Assembly (NCBI RefSeq): GCF_030013905.1
Contig: NZ_CP124862.1
Coordinates: 1-64,000, forward strand
Source: Petroclostridium sp. X23
GTDB taxonomy: Bacteria > Bacillota > Clostridia > SK-Y3
Length of the DNA: 64,000 nt
Direction of reading: 5' to 3'
Shown here: one piece after another, positions 6,913-15,752 of the stretch
How the letters are laid out: every line of letters begins with the position of its first letter
Numbering within the stretch: position 1 is the first letter of the stretch
Made by a program: the position numbers and the translations under genes
The notes under the pieces: model-generated
Seen by the model: the letters and a program-made list of their open reading frames with translations, nothing else
Database searches by the model: none
Told to the model about the DNA's origin: nothing

Positions 6913-7080
6913 ATGTTGAATAACAACCAAAAAGACAATATACTTCATATAGATTTACCAGATGGTATAAGAGGGTTACTGTGTATCATTGAAGGGCAGG
7001 AATACATAGTGATAAACCAAATATTATCTAATGATGAAAAAAAATCCGCAATAAAAGCATTGCAAAAAAATAAAGAATAA
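6913..7080 (+). CDS. 55-aa protein resembling the front of an ImmA/IrrE domain
   Basis: Starts at ATG 6913 behind ATGGGGGT and ends at 7080. The segment GQEYIVINQILSNDEKKSAIKAL resembles the strand-turn-helix that precedes HELGH in ImmA/IrrE-family proteases, but the protein ends before any metal-binding histidine. It may be an anti-protease, regulator or remnant. A strong terminator follows at 7107. Confidence 0.5.
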   Translation: MLNNNQKDNILHIDLPDGIRGLLCIIEGQEYIVINQILSNDEKKSAIKALQKNKE

Positions 7081-7106
7081 TTTATTGCGATATAAATAAT
7101 AACATG

Positions 7107-7136
7107 ATGGGTAGGCAAGCGCCTACCCATATTTTA
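7107..7136 (+). terminator. terminator at right end of the island
   Basis: A perfect 10-bp stem ATGGGTAGGC/GCCTACCCAT (7107-7116, 7121-7130) with loop AAGC, followed by ATTTTAGG. Bases 7137-7205 up to the truncated ATPase hold nothing else recognisable and no ribosome binding site. Confidence 0.8.
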
Positions 7137-7205
7137 GGTCTACAAGAACAAAGTTTTTTACATGCACAATTAAATAATAATTAAATATTTTCTCGCATTA
7201 AGACT

Positions 7206-8192
7206 ATGTTCCCTGTCGGAAAAAGCACGTTTATGAAGAACATCGGTACACAGATGGTGGATAGAGGATATGATGTGGAATTTATGCATTGTTCTTCTGA
7301 TAATAACTCATTAGATGGAATAGTTATTAAAGATATCAAGGTTGCTCTTTTAGACGGCACTGCACCACATGTGGTAGATCCCAAAAATCCTGGTGCGGTC
7401 GATGAAATTTTACACTTAGGGGATTATTGGAATGAAAACGGAATCCGGGAAAACAAAGAAAAGATATTAGAGCTTAATGCCAATGTGGGCAAGCTATTTG
7501 CAAGAGCGTATAAGTATATTGCGGCAGCTAAAAGCATATATGATGATATCGTCGTTATTAATAAAGAAGCGGTAAATGCGGCAGGTGTTAATCTGGAAGC
7601 AGATAAAATCATCACTGATGAATTTGGTGATATACCCGTTAGTGATAGGGTAGGGAATATTCGAAAATTATTTGGGAGTGCAATCACCCCAAACGGATTC
7701 TATAATTACCTTGAATCGGTAGTGGGCATAAATGACAATATTTACGTTATCAAGGGAGCGCATGGAACAGGCACCGGTGCATTGCTCTCAAAAGTAGCAG
7801 ATGCTGCAATACAGAGAGGATTTGATGTGGAAGCGTACTACTGTCCTATGGAACCTGACACAAAGGTCGAACATGTGGTAATTCCTGCATTGAGTTTAGC
7901 ATTTACTACTTCAAACAAGTATCATGAAATGGCTGAAGATGTAGGAACAGTGGTGGATTTGGACGGCTATGTAAATAATAATATCTTAAGTAAGTATGAA
8001 GACACACTGGCATATGATGTGGAAACATTTGATATGCTGCTTACAAAGGCGATAGATACTATTAAGGAAGCAAAACAAGCGCACGATCTTATGGAAACTT
8101 ACTATATACCCAATATGAGATTTGATGATGTACAGATTTGCTGGGAAAAAACAATGGAGAGAATTTTGAAGTACGCTGAAGAATTTGAATAA
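7206..8192 (+). pseudogene. 5'-truncated two-P-loop ATPase
   Basis: The remaining 328 residues match a clostridial/bacillar family of ~370-residue proteins with two ATPase halves, recognisable by the blocks HCSSDNNSLDG, DGTAPHVVDPKNPGAVDEI and later KGAHGTGTGALLSKV. Here the first half begins at PVGKSTFMK: the usual N-terminal ~45 residues and the start of the first P-loop (GGPGxGKS) are missing. No ribosome binding site precedes the ATG at 7206, and the DNA just upstream is island sequence. The second P-loop is also atypical (GTGTG instead of GKS/T), as is common in this family. Best read as a host gene cut by insertion or rearrangement; expression is doubtful. Confidence 0.75.
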
Positions 8193-8541
8193 TATTAGTT
8201 GCGTAAAAAGATAATCAAGAGGTTACCTCTTGGATATCTTTTTTTTGTTTTGATTGCGGGAATAATACAAAAAACCACAAATATATAAGTTTATATGTTG
8301 TATATAGTGAGAAAAAATATGTTAAGTTGTTAAATGTTTGACTCTTAGATGCAGGTGTTTATTTTTGTATTGTTATATCTTTGCCAAAACCCTTTGAAAA
8401 TTAGTATTTTAACAAAGATTGTTAAATGTTAGATTATGTGATATATTTTTGGTTTTTACTGGACAAATGTTGTTTTATGTGGTATAAATATGATATAACA
8501 AATATCCAGTTAAAAAATACTTAATTAGAGGGGGAATTTAT
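8193..8541. other. intergenic region: terminator, palindrome, AT-rich leader
   Basis: An intrinsic terminator sits at 8208-8247 (16-bp stem with two mismatches and eight Ts). At 8408-8426 there is a perfect palindrome with arms TTTAACAA/TTGTTAAA around AGA, and TTGTTAA also occurs at 8326-8332; these are Rex-like half sites in unusual arrangement. TTTACTGGA near 8456 and TCCAGTTAAA near 8508 form a weak inverted repeat. AGAGGGGGA (8527-8535) is the transketolase ribosome site. Confidence 0.5.
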
Positions 8542-9357
8542 ATGAGTACTAATATCTCAAAACATATTGAAATGTGTAAGACAATTAGAAAAGATATATT
8601 GACTATGATATATCATGCAAAATCCGGTCATCCCGGAGGTTCTTTATCTTCTGTAGAATTAATGGTGGGTTTGTATTTTGGGATCATGAACCACAATCCG
8701 CAGCAGCCGGAATGGGAAGATAGGGATCGTTTTATCCTATCAAAAGGACATGTAGCACCGGTTGTATACAGCGTGCTCGCTAGATCCGGATATTTTTCAA
8801 CGGAGCACTTGAACACATTACGTAAATTCGGAAGCAAGCTTCAAGGGCATCCTAATATGCATAAAGTACCGGGGATGGATTCGTCCAGCGGATCTCTCGG
8901 TCAAGGTTTATCTATAGCAAATGGATTGGCGATGGCGGCTAAGATGAGGAATATAAACTACAGGGTGTATTGTTTGCTTGGAGACGGAGAATTGCAGGAA
9001 GGTCAGGTATGGGAAGCTGTTATGACAGCTGCACATCATAAGCTTGATAATATTTGTGCGATGGTTGATTATAACAGGGTCCAGTTGGATGGAACGGTTG
9101 ACGCGATTAAAGGATTAGACCCATTGGCTGACAAGTGGAAAGCTTTTAATTGGAATGTCATTGAGATTGATGGGCATAACATGGAAGAAGTTTTGAATGC
9201 TTATGAAAAAGCCGCAGAAACAAAAGGGATGCCTACTGTAATTATCGCAAATACAATTAAAGGCAAAGGCGTATCTTTTATGGAAGGCAAAGCGGAATGG
9301 CACGGTCAAGCGCCTAGTGAACAACAATTGGAAGCGGCATTAGCTGAAATAAAGTAA
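8542..9357 (+). CDS. transketolase, N-terminal subunit
   Basis: The thiamine-diphosphate-binding half of a split transketolase (271 residues). Family signatures are visible: SGHPGGSLSSVELM at the N-terminus, SKGHVAPVVY, and the ThDP/Mg-binding GDGELQEGQVWEA...NN-type block with VDYNRVQLDG. With the C-terminal subunit starting 14 bases downstream it transfers two-carbon ketol units between sugar phosphates in the cytoplasmic non-oxidative pentose phosphate pathway. Split two-gene transketolases are common in Clostridia and archaea. AGAGGGGGAATTTATATG gives the start. Confidence 0.95.
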   Translation: MSTNISKHIEMCKTIRKDILTMIYHAKSGHPGGSLSSVELMVGLYFGIMNHNPQQPEWEDRDRFILSKGHVAPVVYSVLARSGYFSTEHLNTLRKFGSKLQGHPNMHKVPGMDSSSGSLGQGLSIANGLAMAAKMRNINYRVYCLLGDGELQEGQVWEAVMTAAHHKLDNICAMVDYNRVQLDGTVDAIKGLDPLADKWKAFNWNVIEIDGHNMEEVLNAYEKAAETKGMPTVIIANTIKGKGVSFMEGKAEWHGQAPSEQQLEAALAEIK

Positions 9358-9371
9358 AGGAGGATAAGAAT

Positions 9372-10310
9372 ATGATTGAAAAAAAACCGACACGTGATGG
9401 ATATGGAGAAGCATTGTTAGAATTAATAGAAAAGAATGATAGAGTCATCGTAATGGATGCAGATGTTGCGAAATCTACAAGAACAAACTGGGTTCAGGAG
9501 AAGAATCCGGAAAAATTCCTTGATATGGGTATTTCAGAGCAGGATATGATAGGAACTGCAGCAGGGATGGCTTTGGCAGGAATGATTCCTTTTGTTACAA
9601 CTTACGGCGTGTTTCTTTCGGGAAGAGGTTGGGATCAAATTAGAACAACAGTATGTTATACTAATTTAAATGTTAAATTCGGCGGTGCGCACGGGGGGAT
9701 TTCTGTTGGACCTGATGGTGCAACCCATCAAGCGCTTGAGGAAGTAGCCATCATGAGAGTGCTTCCGCACATGACAGTTGTTGTACCTTGTGATGCTATT
9801 GAAACAAGAAAAGCAACCCTTGCTGTCGCGGCAATGGAAGGTCCTGCTTATTTGAGATTTGGAAGAGAAGCGGTTCCGATTGTAACGGATGAATCTACAC
9901 CTTTTCAACTTGGGAAAGGCGCAATGTTTAGAGATGGAGATGATATTACAGTCATCGCAAACGGGCCAATGGTATACGAAGCGCTTGCAGCTGCCGAAAT
10001 ATTGGCTGATGAAGGTATATCCGTTCGAGTTATTAATCTTCATACGGTAAAGCCATTGGATGAGGAAATCATCATTAAAGCGGCAAAAGAAACCGGTGCT
10101 ATCGTCACTGCCGAAGAGCATCAAATCTATGCGGGAATGGGAAGTGCTGTTGCTGAATGCATTGTTAAAAACTATCCTGTACCAATTGAAATGGTTGGGA
10201 TCAATGATACTTTTGGTGAGTCGGGAGAACCTAAAGAGTTAGCGGTGAAATACGGTGTAACTAGTAATGATGTAATCAATGCTATTAGAAAAGTGCTCAA
10301 AAGAAAGTAA
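9372..10310 (+). CDS. transketolase, C-terminal subunit
   Basis: A 312-residue partner containing the pyrimidine-binding domain (MDADVAKSTRT, GISEQDMIGTAAGMALAG with the catalytic glutamate of ISEQ) and the C-terminal transketolase domain (from about residue 185, VIANGPMVYEALAAAEIL). It completes the active site with the preceding subunit. AAAGGAGGATAAGAATATG is the ribosome site, and the two genes form an operon ended by the terminator at 10354-10398. Confidence 0.95.
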   Translation: MIEKKPTRDGYGEALLELIEKNDRVIVMDADVAKSTRTNWVQEKNPEKFLDMGISEQDMIGTAAGMALAGMIPFVTTYGVFLSGRGWDQIRTTVCYTNLNVKFGGAHGGISVGPDGATHQALEEVAIMRVLPHMTVVVPCDAIETRKATLAVAAMEGPAYLRFGREAVPIVTDESTPFQLGKGAMFRDGDDITVIANGPMVYEALAAAEILADEGISVRVINLHTVKPLDEEIIIKAAKETGAIVTAEEHQIYAGMGSAVAECIVKNYPVPIEMVGINDTFGESGEPKELAVKYGVTSNDVINAIRKVLKRK

Positions 10311-10353
10311 TTATTCATTACTTGAACATCGGAGTATAAGTTGTTAAAATAAT

Positions 10354-10398
10354 AAAAGATAGTCGGAATAGCAAATATTCTGATTATCTTTTATTTTT
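10354..10398 (+). terminator. terminator after transketolase
   Basis: A 17-bp stem (10354-10370 against 10376-10392, few wobble pairs) with a five-base loop, followed by ATTTTTAT. Confidence 0.85.
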
Positions 10399-10560
10399 AT
10401 TTATAAGGAAATAGCTCGCGCAAAATTTGTTCTTTATTAAAAAGTGTGATTCTGAAGAAGGATTTTGCCTATTAAAAGTAGAATGAAATATATAAGGGCA
10501 GTCATATTCTTGCGAATTAGATATTATATTATTATAATAAATATGATGGAGGTATTGTTA

Positions 10561-11136
10561 ATGAAGGTTGTAGCATTTAACGGAAGTCCTAGAATTGATG
10601 GGAATACTTCAAGGTTGATTGAAAGGGCATTTGGTAAATTAAGGGAGAATCATATTGAGTGTGAGCTGGTGCAGCTGTCAGGAAAAATTAATCATGGCTG
10701 TACGGCTTGTGGAGCATGCAGAAAAAATCTAAATAAAAAATGCGCTTTTGACGATGATATTGTAAACGAGTGTATCGCAAAAATGCTGGAAGCTGATGGG
10801 ATTATCCTTGGCGGCCCTACATATTTCGCAAGTATTACGCCGGAACTCAAAGCATTGATTGATAGAGCCGGATATGTGGTCAGGGGAAATGGAAACCTGT
10901 TAAAAAGAAAAGTGGGTGCAGCGGTTGTATCTGTGCGAAGAGCGGGATCTCTTAATGTATTCAACAGCATTAACGCGTTCTACTTGATTAATGAAATGAT
11001 CGTGCCCGGTTCTACTTATTGGAACATGGGAATGGGTGGAGCTCCTGGAGATGTGGAATCGGATGCTGAAGGCATGGGCATCATGGAGAAACTGGGAGAA
11101 AATATGGCTTGGCTTCTGGAAAAGATGTCAATTTAA
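10561..11136 (+). CDS. NADPH-dependent FMN reductase / iron-sulfur flavoprotein
   Basis: A 191-residue flavodoxin-fold protein. The start is ATG 10561 with GGAGG at 10548-10552. FMN phosphate-binding loop is [14 protein letters not shown]; a second flavin-contact segment is [19 protein letters not shown]. Between them is a cysteine cluster ([10 protein letters not shown]...C, about residues 41-55) of the kind that binds a [4Fe-4S] cluster in iron-sulfur flavoproteins. Such proteins shuttle electrons from ferredoxin or NAD(P)H to small acceptors; the substrate is unknown. It is a monocistronic unit ended by a perfect 15-bp terminator. Confidence 0.85.
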   Translation: MKVVAFNGSPRIDGNTSRLIERAFGKLRENHIECELVQLSGKINHGCTACGACRKNLNKKCAFDDDIVNECIAKMLEADGIILGGPTYFASITPELKALIDRAGYVVRGNGNLLKRKVGAAVVSVRRAGSLNVFNSINAFYLINEMIVPGSTYWNMGMGGAPGDVESDAEGMGIMEKLGENMAWLLEKMSI

Positions 11137-11190
11137 AAAGTAAAATTCACTTTGTAAAGTTAGATTCCACTATAGTATACAATGGCAAAA

Positions 11191-11229
11191 ATAATACATA
11201 TCAACTTTGTTGATATGTATTATTTTTTA
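11191..11229 (+). terminator. terminator after the flavoprotein gene
   Basis: A perfect 15-bp stem (11191-11205 with 11209-11223), a three-base loop and a run of Ts. Confidence 0.9.
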
Positions 11230-11325
11230 CCTAATTTTGGGTGGAAGATAGCGGAGGCCGAAAAAATCCATTTCTTTGAAAAGGCAAATTCCATCCCTAC
11301 AACAATAATTTTTATCGGTAGTTCA

Positions 11326-11354
11326 TTGACGCTAAAAATATAATGTTATATAAT
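11326..11354 (+). promoter_or_regulatory. promoter upstream of the sialidase operon
   Basis: TTGACG at 11326-11331 and TATAAT at 11349-11354, spacer 17. This leaves an unusually long (~240-base), AT-rich leader before the gene at 11604. I recognise no riboswitch in the leader; it contains short inverted repeats such as GGAATAATTCC. Confidence 0.65.
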
Positions 11355-11603
11355 GATATATAAACATATAATAGTTTATATTAATACTTATTAAGAGATG
11401 AGACTAATACTGTATAATAAAACTATAAGGTATTTATCAATCTGAAGTATCCCTACTGAAACTATTCTTGTTAAGAAACGTGTTATCCTAAACTTCTATT
11501 TGATAAGCAGTCGGTAAGATTGTAAAGGCTAAGAAAATTATAGGAATAATTCCTTAATTGCAAAAGTTTTCTTGGAATTAGATATATATAAGGAGGGGTA
11601 TTG

Positions 11604-12677
11604 GTGGAAATAATTTCTCAAAAGCATGATCTTGCAACCAGTGGTGCAGGAGAATATGATTCGTACCGTGTGCCAGGTATCATTACAACCGGTTCAGGAA
11701 CTATTTTGGTATATTTCGAGGGGCGAAGCAACTCTCAAAAGGATAACCGTGCTCTATTATTGCGATATAGTATTGATGGAGGAAAGACATTTTCTGACAC
11801 AAAAATATTGCATGAAAGCCATGGTAAAGCCATGGTCCACAACCCGCTTATGATTGCGGGACTGGATGGTGAAGTGCATATGCTTTGGAATGAATCATAT
11901 TCCAAATGCTTTTATCAGAAAAGTATTGATGATGGGATGAGTTGGACTTCTCCCCGTGATATAACACATATATTTGAAGGATATCGTTCACAATACCTAT
12001 GGACAGTTTTTGCTGTGGCACCGGGTCATGGTATCAGAATGCTGAATGGAACACTGGTTGTTCCTATTTGGTTAAGTGAAGGAACTTATGGACATCAACC
12101 AGCGTGTTTTTCAAGTATTTACAGTTGCGATAACGGTTTAACATGGCAACGCAGCAGTATTGTCAATAGTAATACGCTAGTATGTGACCCTACAGAAGGT
12201 GCAATTGCTGAACGCTCAGATGGAAGTCTGCTGGCTACATTACGTCACAGCAGTCCTTTTAATCGGAAAAGAGCTTTTGTTTCTGGAAGTATACAACAGT
12301 GGGGAAATACATATCTTCATCAACAACTTCCGGATCCTATTTGCGCAGGCAGTTTATTAAGAGTTAACCAACATAAAATAGTATTTTCCAATTGTGCATG
12401 GGAAGATAAACCGGCGTTGGAACGAATCCATGCAGGAGAAAATATACGATGGAGTGAAGATGCCCGTCAGCGTTTATCTCTTCGTTTCAGTTGCGATGAT
12501 GGACAAACTTGGTCCAAAGGAACACAGATTGAGTATGAAGGCGGCTATTCGGATTTGGCTTCTTCGGCTGATGGAAGATGGGTTTACTGCTTTTATGAGC
12601 GTGGATGGGTAGATGGCAATTGTATTTACAATAATTATCTAACATTCTTGCGTATAAAAACAGAGGATATTGAGTGA
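11604..12677 (+). CDS. cytoplasmic sialidase (BNR/Asp-box, GH33-like)
   Basis: A 357-residue six-bladed propeller glycosidase. It has the N-terminal YRVPGI motif (the F/YRIP arginine), Asp-boxes (SIDGGKTF, SIDDGMSW, SCDNGLTW, SCDDGQTW) and the catalytic-region EGAIAERSDGSLLATLRH. There is no signal peptide, so it should act on imported sialosides; a related propeller hydrolase with other specificity cannot be excluded. GTG at 11604 is preferred over TTG 11601 for spacing from AGGAGG (11591-11596). An MFS transporter begins 28 bases downstream and is the likely importer. Confidence 0.82.
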   Translation: MEIISQKHDLATSGAGEYDSYRVPGIITTGSGTILVYFEGRSNSQKDNRALLLRYSIDGGKTFSDTKILHESHGKAMVHNPLMIAGLDGEVHMLWNESYSKCFYQKSIDDGMSWTSPRDITHIFEGYRSQYLWTVFAVAPGHGIRMLNGTLVVPIWLSEGTYGHQPACFSSIYSCDNGLTWQRSSIVNSNTLVCDPTEGAIAERSDGSLLATLRHSSPFNRKRAFVSGSIQQWGNTYLHQQLPDPICAGSLLRVNQHKIVFSNCAWEDKPALERIHAGENIRWSEDARQRLSLRFSCDDGQTWSKGTQIEYEGGYSDLASSADGRWVYCFYERGWVDGNCIYNNYLTFLRIKTEDIE

Positions 12678-12705
12678 TGGGGGAAGAGGCTGAGGAGACT
12701 ATGCA

Positions 12706-13917
12706 ATGATGTATAAAACAGAATCCCATAATATACAGTATTTTTTTTGTATGACATTCTTTTTCTATGGGGGATATTGCATCTATACAAGTTATATGGT
12801 ACTATACCTGACTGAGCAAGGATACAGCGCGTTTTTCTGTGGATTTGTGACTAGTCTCACTTTTCTAATAAACATAATGATCCAGCCAATGGCAAGTTAT
12901 CTAGTTGATACATTTATTTCGATTAAATACTATATGGCTTTTTCAATAGGCATGATGGTATTGCTTTCACTTTTTGCCATATGGACTGTTGCTACTCCAT
13001 GGCTTTGTATAATGATCGGAGCGATGGCTGTTTTCATAATGCCATTCAGTTACCTGCTTGATGCTTGGATTGATAGTGCACGAGAACTGGATCCTCGTCT
13101 TACTTATGGAACAATCCGAGCAGGCGGGTCCATTGGTTTTGGAATTACATCTTTTGTATTTGGATACTGTTGGGTGTATTTTGGACATAGCATTTACTTC
13201 CCTGTGCAGGCGATTTTATTCGCTTTTATATTTTTGTTTTTATGGCGTTTGACTAATATTATTCCCAAAAACCGACGGAAATCTTCAAAAGTTTTAGCAA
13301 ATACAAAAGAAGATCAAGCACTGACTTTTTTGGAATCGCTTAATACATTGGTCAAAAATCGTCAATATCGGATTGTTGTCGCTTTTTTTTTACTCTACTG
13401 GACGTCGCATCGCCTTGTTGGAAGCTATCTTGTTCTAATCGTTCAAAGCAGGAACGGAGATGCGGGACTCTTTGGTCTAATCGTTGGTGTGGGAGCAGTG
13501 ACAGAGGCTATTGCTATGATAATCCTGGCGACTCGACGGAATCTCATTTCACTCGAACGAATGCTGATATTAACTTTTTTAACGGCCTGCATCAGACCGT
13601 TTATTTTGTTGCTTACTACCAATGTTGTTCTTATGATTGTAGCTCAGATAATGCAATCAGTCAGTTTTGCACTGTATTATGTATCAAGTATTGAAGCGTT
13701 GCACAAACTTGCCGATGAGCGCATCCGAGCCTTTTCTATTACCATTGGACTATCACTTACCAACGTTTGTGGAACGGTAATTGCCAATTTAGTGGGGGGA
13801 TGGCTATGCGATATTTTTGGAACCGGTTCAGTGATTATGTCAAGTATGATCGTTACAACGATTAATACTGCATTGTTCTATATATGCGCCAGGGGTGCAA
13901 TTGCCGATATCGGTTAA
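12706..13917 (+). CDS. MFS transporter (oligosaccharide/nucleoside symporter type)
   Basis: A 403-residue integral membrane protein with about twelve transmembrane helices in two halves, split by a cytoplasmic loop around residues 190-215 (KNRRKSSKVLANTKEDQ). It resembles the LacY/NupG-like branch of the major facilitator superfamily. Being cotranscribed with a cytoplasmic sialidase, it probably imports a sialylated sugar or sialic-acid-containing oligosaccharide by proton symport; this is inferred from context only. No sialic acid catabolic genes (nanA, nanE, nanK) are adjacent. Confidence 0.85.
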   Translation: MMYKTESHNIQYFFCMTFFFYGGYCIYTSYMVLYLTEQGYSAFFCGFVTSLTFLINIMIQPMASYLVDTFISIKYYMAFSIGMMVLLSLFAIWTVATPWLCIMIGAMAVFIMPFSYLLDAWIDSARELDPRLTYGTIRAGGSIGFGITSFVFGYCWVYFGHSIYFPVQAILFAFIFLFLWRLTNIIPKNRRKSSKVLANTKEDQALTFLESLNTLVKNRQYRIVVAFFLLYWTSHRLVGSYLVLIVQSRNGDAGLFGLIVGVGAVTEAIAMIILATRRNLISLERMLILTFLTACIRPFILLLTTNVVLMIVAQIMQSVSFALYYVSSIEALHKLADERIRAFSITIGLSLTNVCGTVIANLVGGWLCDIFGTGSVIMSSMIVTTINTALFYICARGAIADIG

Positions 13918-13921
13918 TGAC

Positions 13922-13950
13922 TATAAAAATTGTATTGTATAATTTTTATA
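13922..13950 (+). terminator. weak terminator-like hairpin after the MFS gene
   Basis: A 10-bp all-A/T stem TATAAAAATT/AATTTTTATA with a nine-base loop. The T-run lies inside the stem, so termination strength is uncertain. Confidence 0.45.
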
Positions 13951-14023
13951 CCTTCTGGAAAAAATGAAATAATTCTAACTACCCCCTTGTGTAGAGATAG
14001 GATTATATGATAGAATACACAAA

Positions 14024-14284
14024 AGGTAAAAGGCTATGAAAGAGTTAGTAGTAATCCATGGTTACAATTCAGAGAGAATCCCGGAAGGTGAGAGGGGTTC
14101 AGTACATGGCGTTATGAAATACCCTCCGGAGTTGCACACTGAAAGGTATATTAGGTGTTGACGGCTGCCGCCCGTTACAGCGGTGTGATGAAATGAGATA
14201 TATTTGGGTTCGCCGAATATATGAAGTAAGGTGGTATCACGGGCTTTCTCGTCCTTATATAGGGTTGAGAAGGCTTTTTTTATT
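14024..14284 (+). promoter_or_regulatory. T-box leader of tyrS
   Basis: A tRNA-sensing leader. The T-box core AAGGTGGTATCACGGG (14228-14243) is followed by a terminator hairpin (14241-14284, GGGCTTTCTC against GAGAAGGCT) ending in seven Ts. A tyrosine codon UAC at 14120-14122 is the candidate specifier. A promoter is likely at 13987-14016 (TTGTGT, TAGAAT). Uncharged tRNA-Tyr would pair with the specifier and the T-box bulge, favouring the antiterminator and switching on tyrS. Confidence 0.9.
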
Positions 14285-14323
14285 TGTATAAAGAGCTAAA
14301 ATTACATGATGGAGGTATGAAAG

Positions 14324-15550
14324 ATGAACAACGTATTTGATACGCTGAAGGAAAGAGGATTATTAGCGCAGGTCACGCATGAAGAACAAATAAAAGAATT
14401 ATTAAATAACGAAAAAGTTACATTCTATATCGGTTTTGATCCGACAGCCGATAGCCTGCACGTAGGACATTTTTTACAGATGGTGGTCATGTCCCATATG
14501 CAAAAAGCCGGGCATAGACCTATTGCTATTATTGGGGGCGGTACCACCATGGTTGGAGATCCCACCGGCAAAACCGATATGAGAAAAATGATGACGCAGG
14601 AAGAAATACAGAAAAACGCAAATAATTTCAAAAAACAGTTATCAAGATTTATCGATTTCAGTGATGGAAAAGCGCTAATGATTGATAATGCGGAATGGCT
14701 GCTGAATTTGAATTATATTGAGTTCTTAAGAGAAATCGGTGTGCATTTTTCTGTAAACCGCATGTTGACTTTCGAATGTTTTAAATCAAGACTGGAAAAA
14801 GGACTCACATTTATAGAATTTAACTATATGCTTATGCAGAGTTTTGACTTCCTTAAACTTTTCCAAGAATACAATTGTACATTCCAACTAGGTGGTGACG
14901 ACCAGTGGGCAAATATCCTCGGAGGCATAGACTTAATCAGAAAAGTTGAGGGGAAAGAGGCCTATGGCATGACCTTCACGCTACTCACTACCAGTGAAGG
15001 CAAAAAGATGGGTAAGACCGAAAAAGGCGCATTGTGGTTAGATCCTCAAAAGACTTCCCCGTATGAGTTCTACCAATACTGGAGAAATGTGCAAGATGCC
15101 GATGTCATCAAATGCTTAAAATTGATTACTTTTGTTCCGTTAGAAGAAATCAATAAGCTGGCACAGCTGGAAGGACAGCAAATCAATGAGGCGAAGAAGG
15201 TCTTGGCTTACGAAGTAACCAAATTGGTTCATGGTGAAGAAGAAGCCCGAAAAGCACAGCAGGCAGCGGAAGCGCTATTCGGAAAAGGTGCGGCGGCAGC
15301 GGATATGCCAAGCTCTGAAATAACGGCTGATGAAGTAGGAGAAGGTATCAATGTATTGGATTTGATGTTGAAAGCGAAGCTTATTCCATCCAAGGGAGAA
15401 GGAAAGCGTTTGGTCAATCAGGGTGGAGTATATATTAATAATGAACGTGTTGAATCGGTGGAACTGATGATCATCAGGGAGAATTTTGAGGAAAACGAAC
15501 TGATGATCCGAAAAGGGAAAAAAGTATACCATAAAGTAAAGTTAATATAA
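14324..15550 (+). CDS. tyrS: tyrosyl-tRNA synthetase
   Basis: A 408-residue class I synthetase that charges tRNA-Tyr. The HIGH-type motif is HVGH (within [11 protein letters not shown]) and the KMSKS-type loop is KMGKT. The tyrosine pocket [10 protein letters not shown] and [14 protein letters not shown] are present, and an S4 RNA-binding domain occupies the last ~65 residues ([25 protein letters not shown]). Length and order match the TyrS family. Expression is governed by the T-box leader just upstream. GGAGGTATGAAAGATG gives the start. Confidence 0.97.
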   Translation: MNNVFDTLKERGLLAQVTHEEQIKELLNNEKVTFYIGFDPTADSLHVGHFLQMVVMSHMQKAGHRPIAIIGGGTTMVGDPTGKTDMRKMMTQEEIQKNANNFKKQLSRFIDFSDGKALMIDNAEWLLNLNYIEFLREIGVHFSVNRMLTFECFKSRLEKGLTFIEFNYMLMQSFDFLKLFQEYNCTFQLGGDDQWANILGGIDLIRKVEGKEAYGMTFTLLTTSEGKKMGKTEKGALWLDPQKTSPYEFYQYWRNVQDADVIKCLKLITFVPLEEINKLAQLEGQQINEAKKVLAYEVTKLVHGEEEARKAQQAAEALFGKGAAAADMPSSEITADEVGEGINVLDLMLKAKLIPSKGEGKRLVNQGGVYINNERVESVELMIIRENFEENELMIRKGKKVYHKVKLI

Positions 15551-15565
15551 GTTTGGAAAGATGGT

Positions 15566-15660
15566 AAGGGTCGGTATGCAGATCGGAAAGCGGCAGTGCA
15601 TGTTGGTGTAAACATAATTTGCGGGTGCTTGAAGTTTTGCGTACCGATCCTTTATTTTTA
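15566..15660 (+). terminator. long-stem terminator after tyrS
   Basis: About 17 bp of imperfect stem pair 15565-15582 with 15634-15652 (G-U wobbles), followed by ATTTTTAT. Confidence 0.65.
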
Positions 15661-15752
15661 TACAAAAAAACATCAAGCTGACATTAATTTGCCACAAACT
15701 GCCGTTATAATAAAAACAAGCTAAACAATTATTTTAATCGGAGGCAGTGATT

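Noticed and set aside
9666..10124. Minus-strand 152-residue frame within transketolase
   Set aside because: Shadow of the strongly conserved transketolase gene; cysteine/serine-rich translation and no ribosome site.
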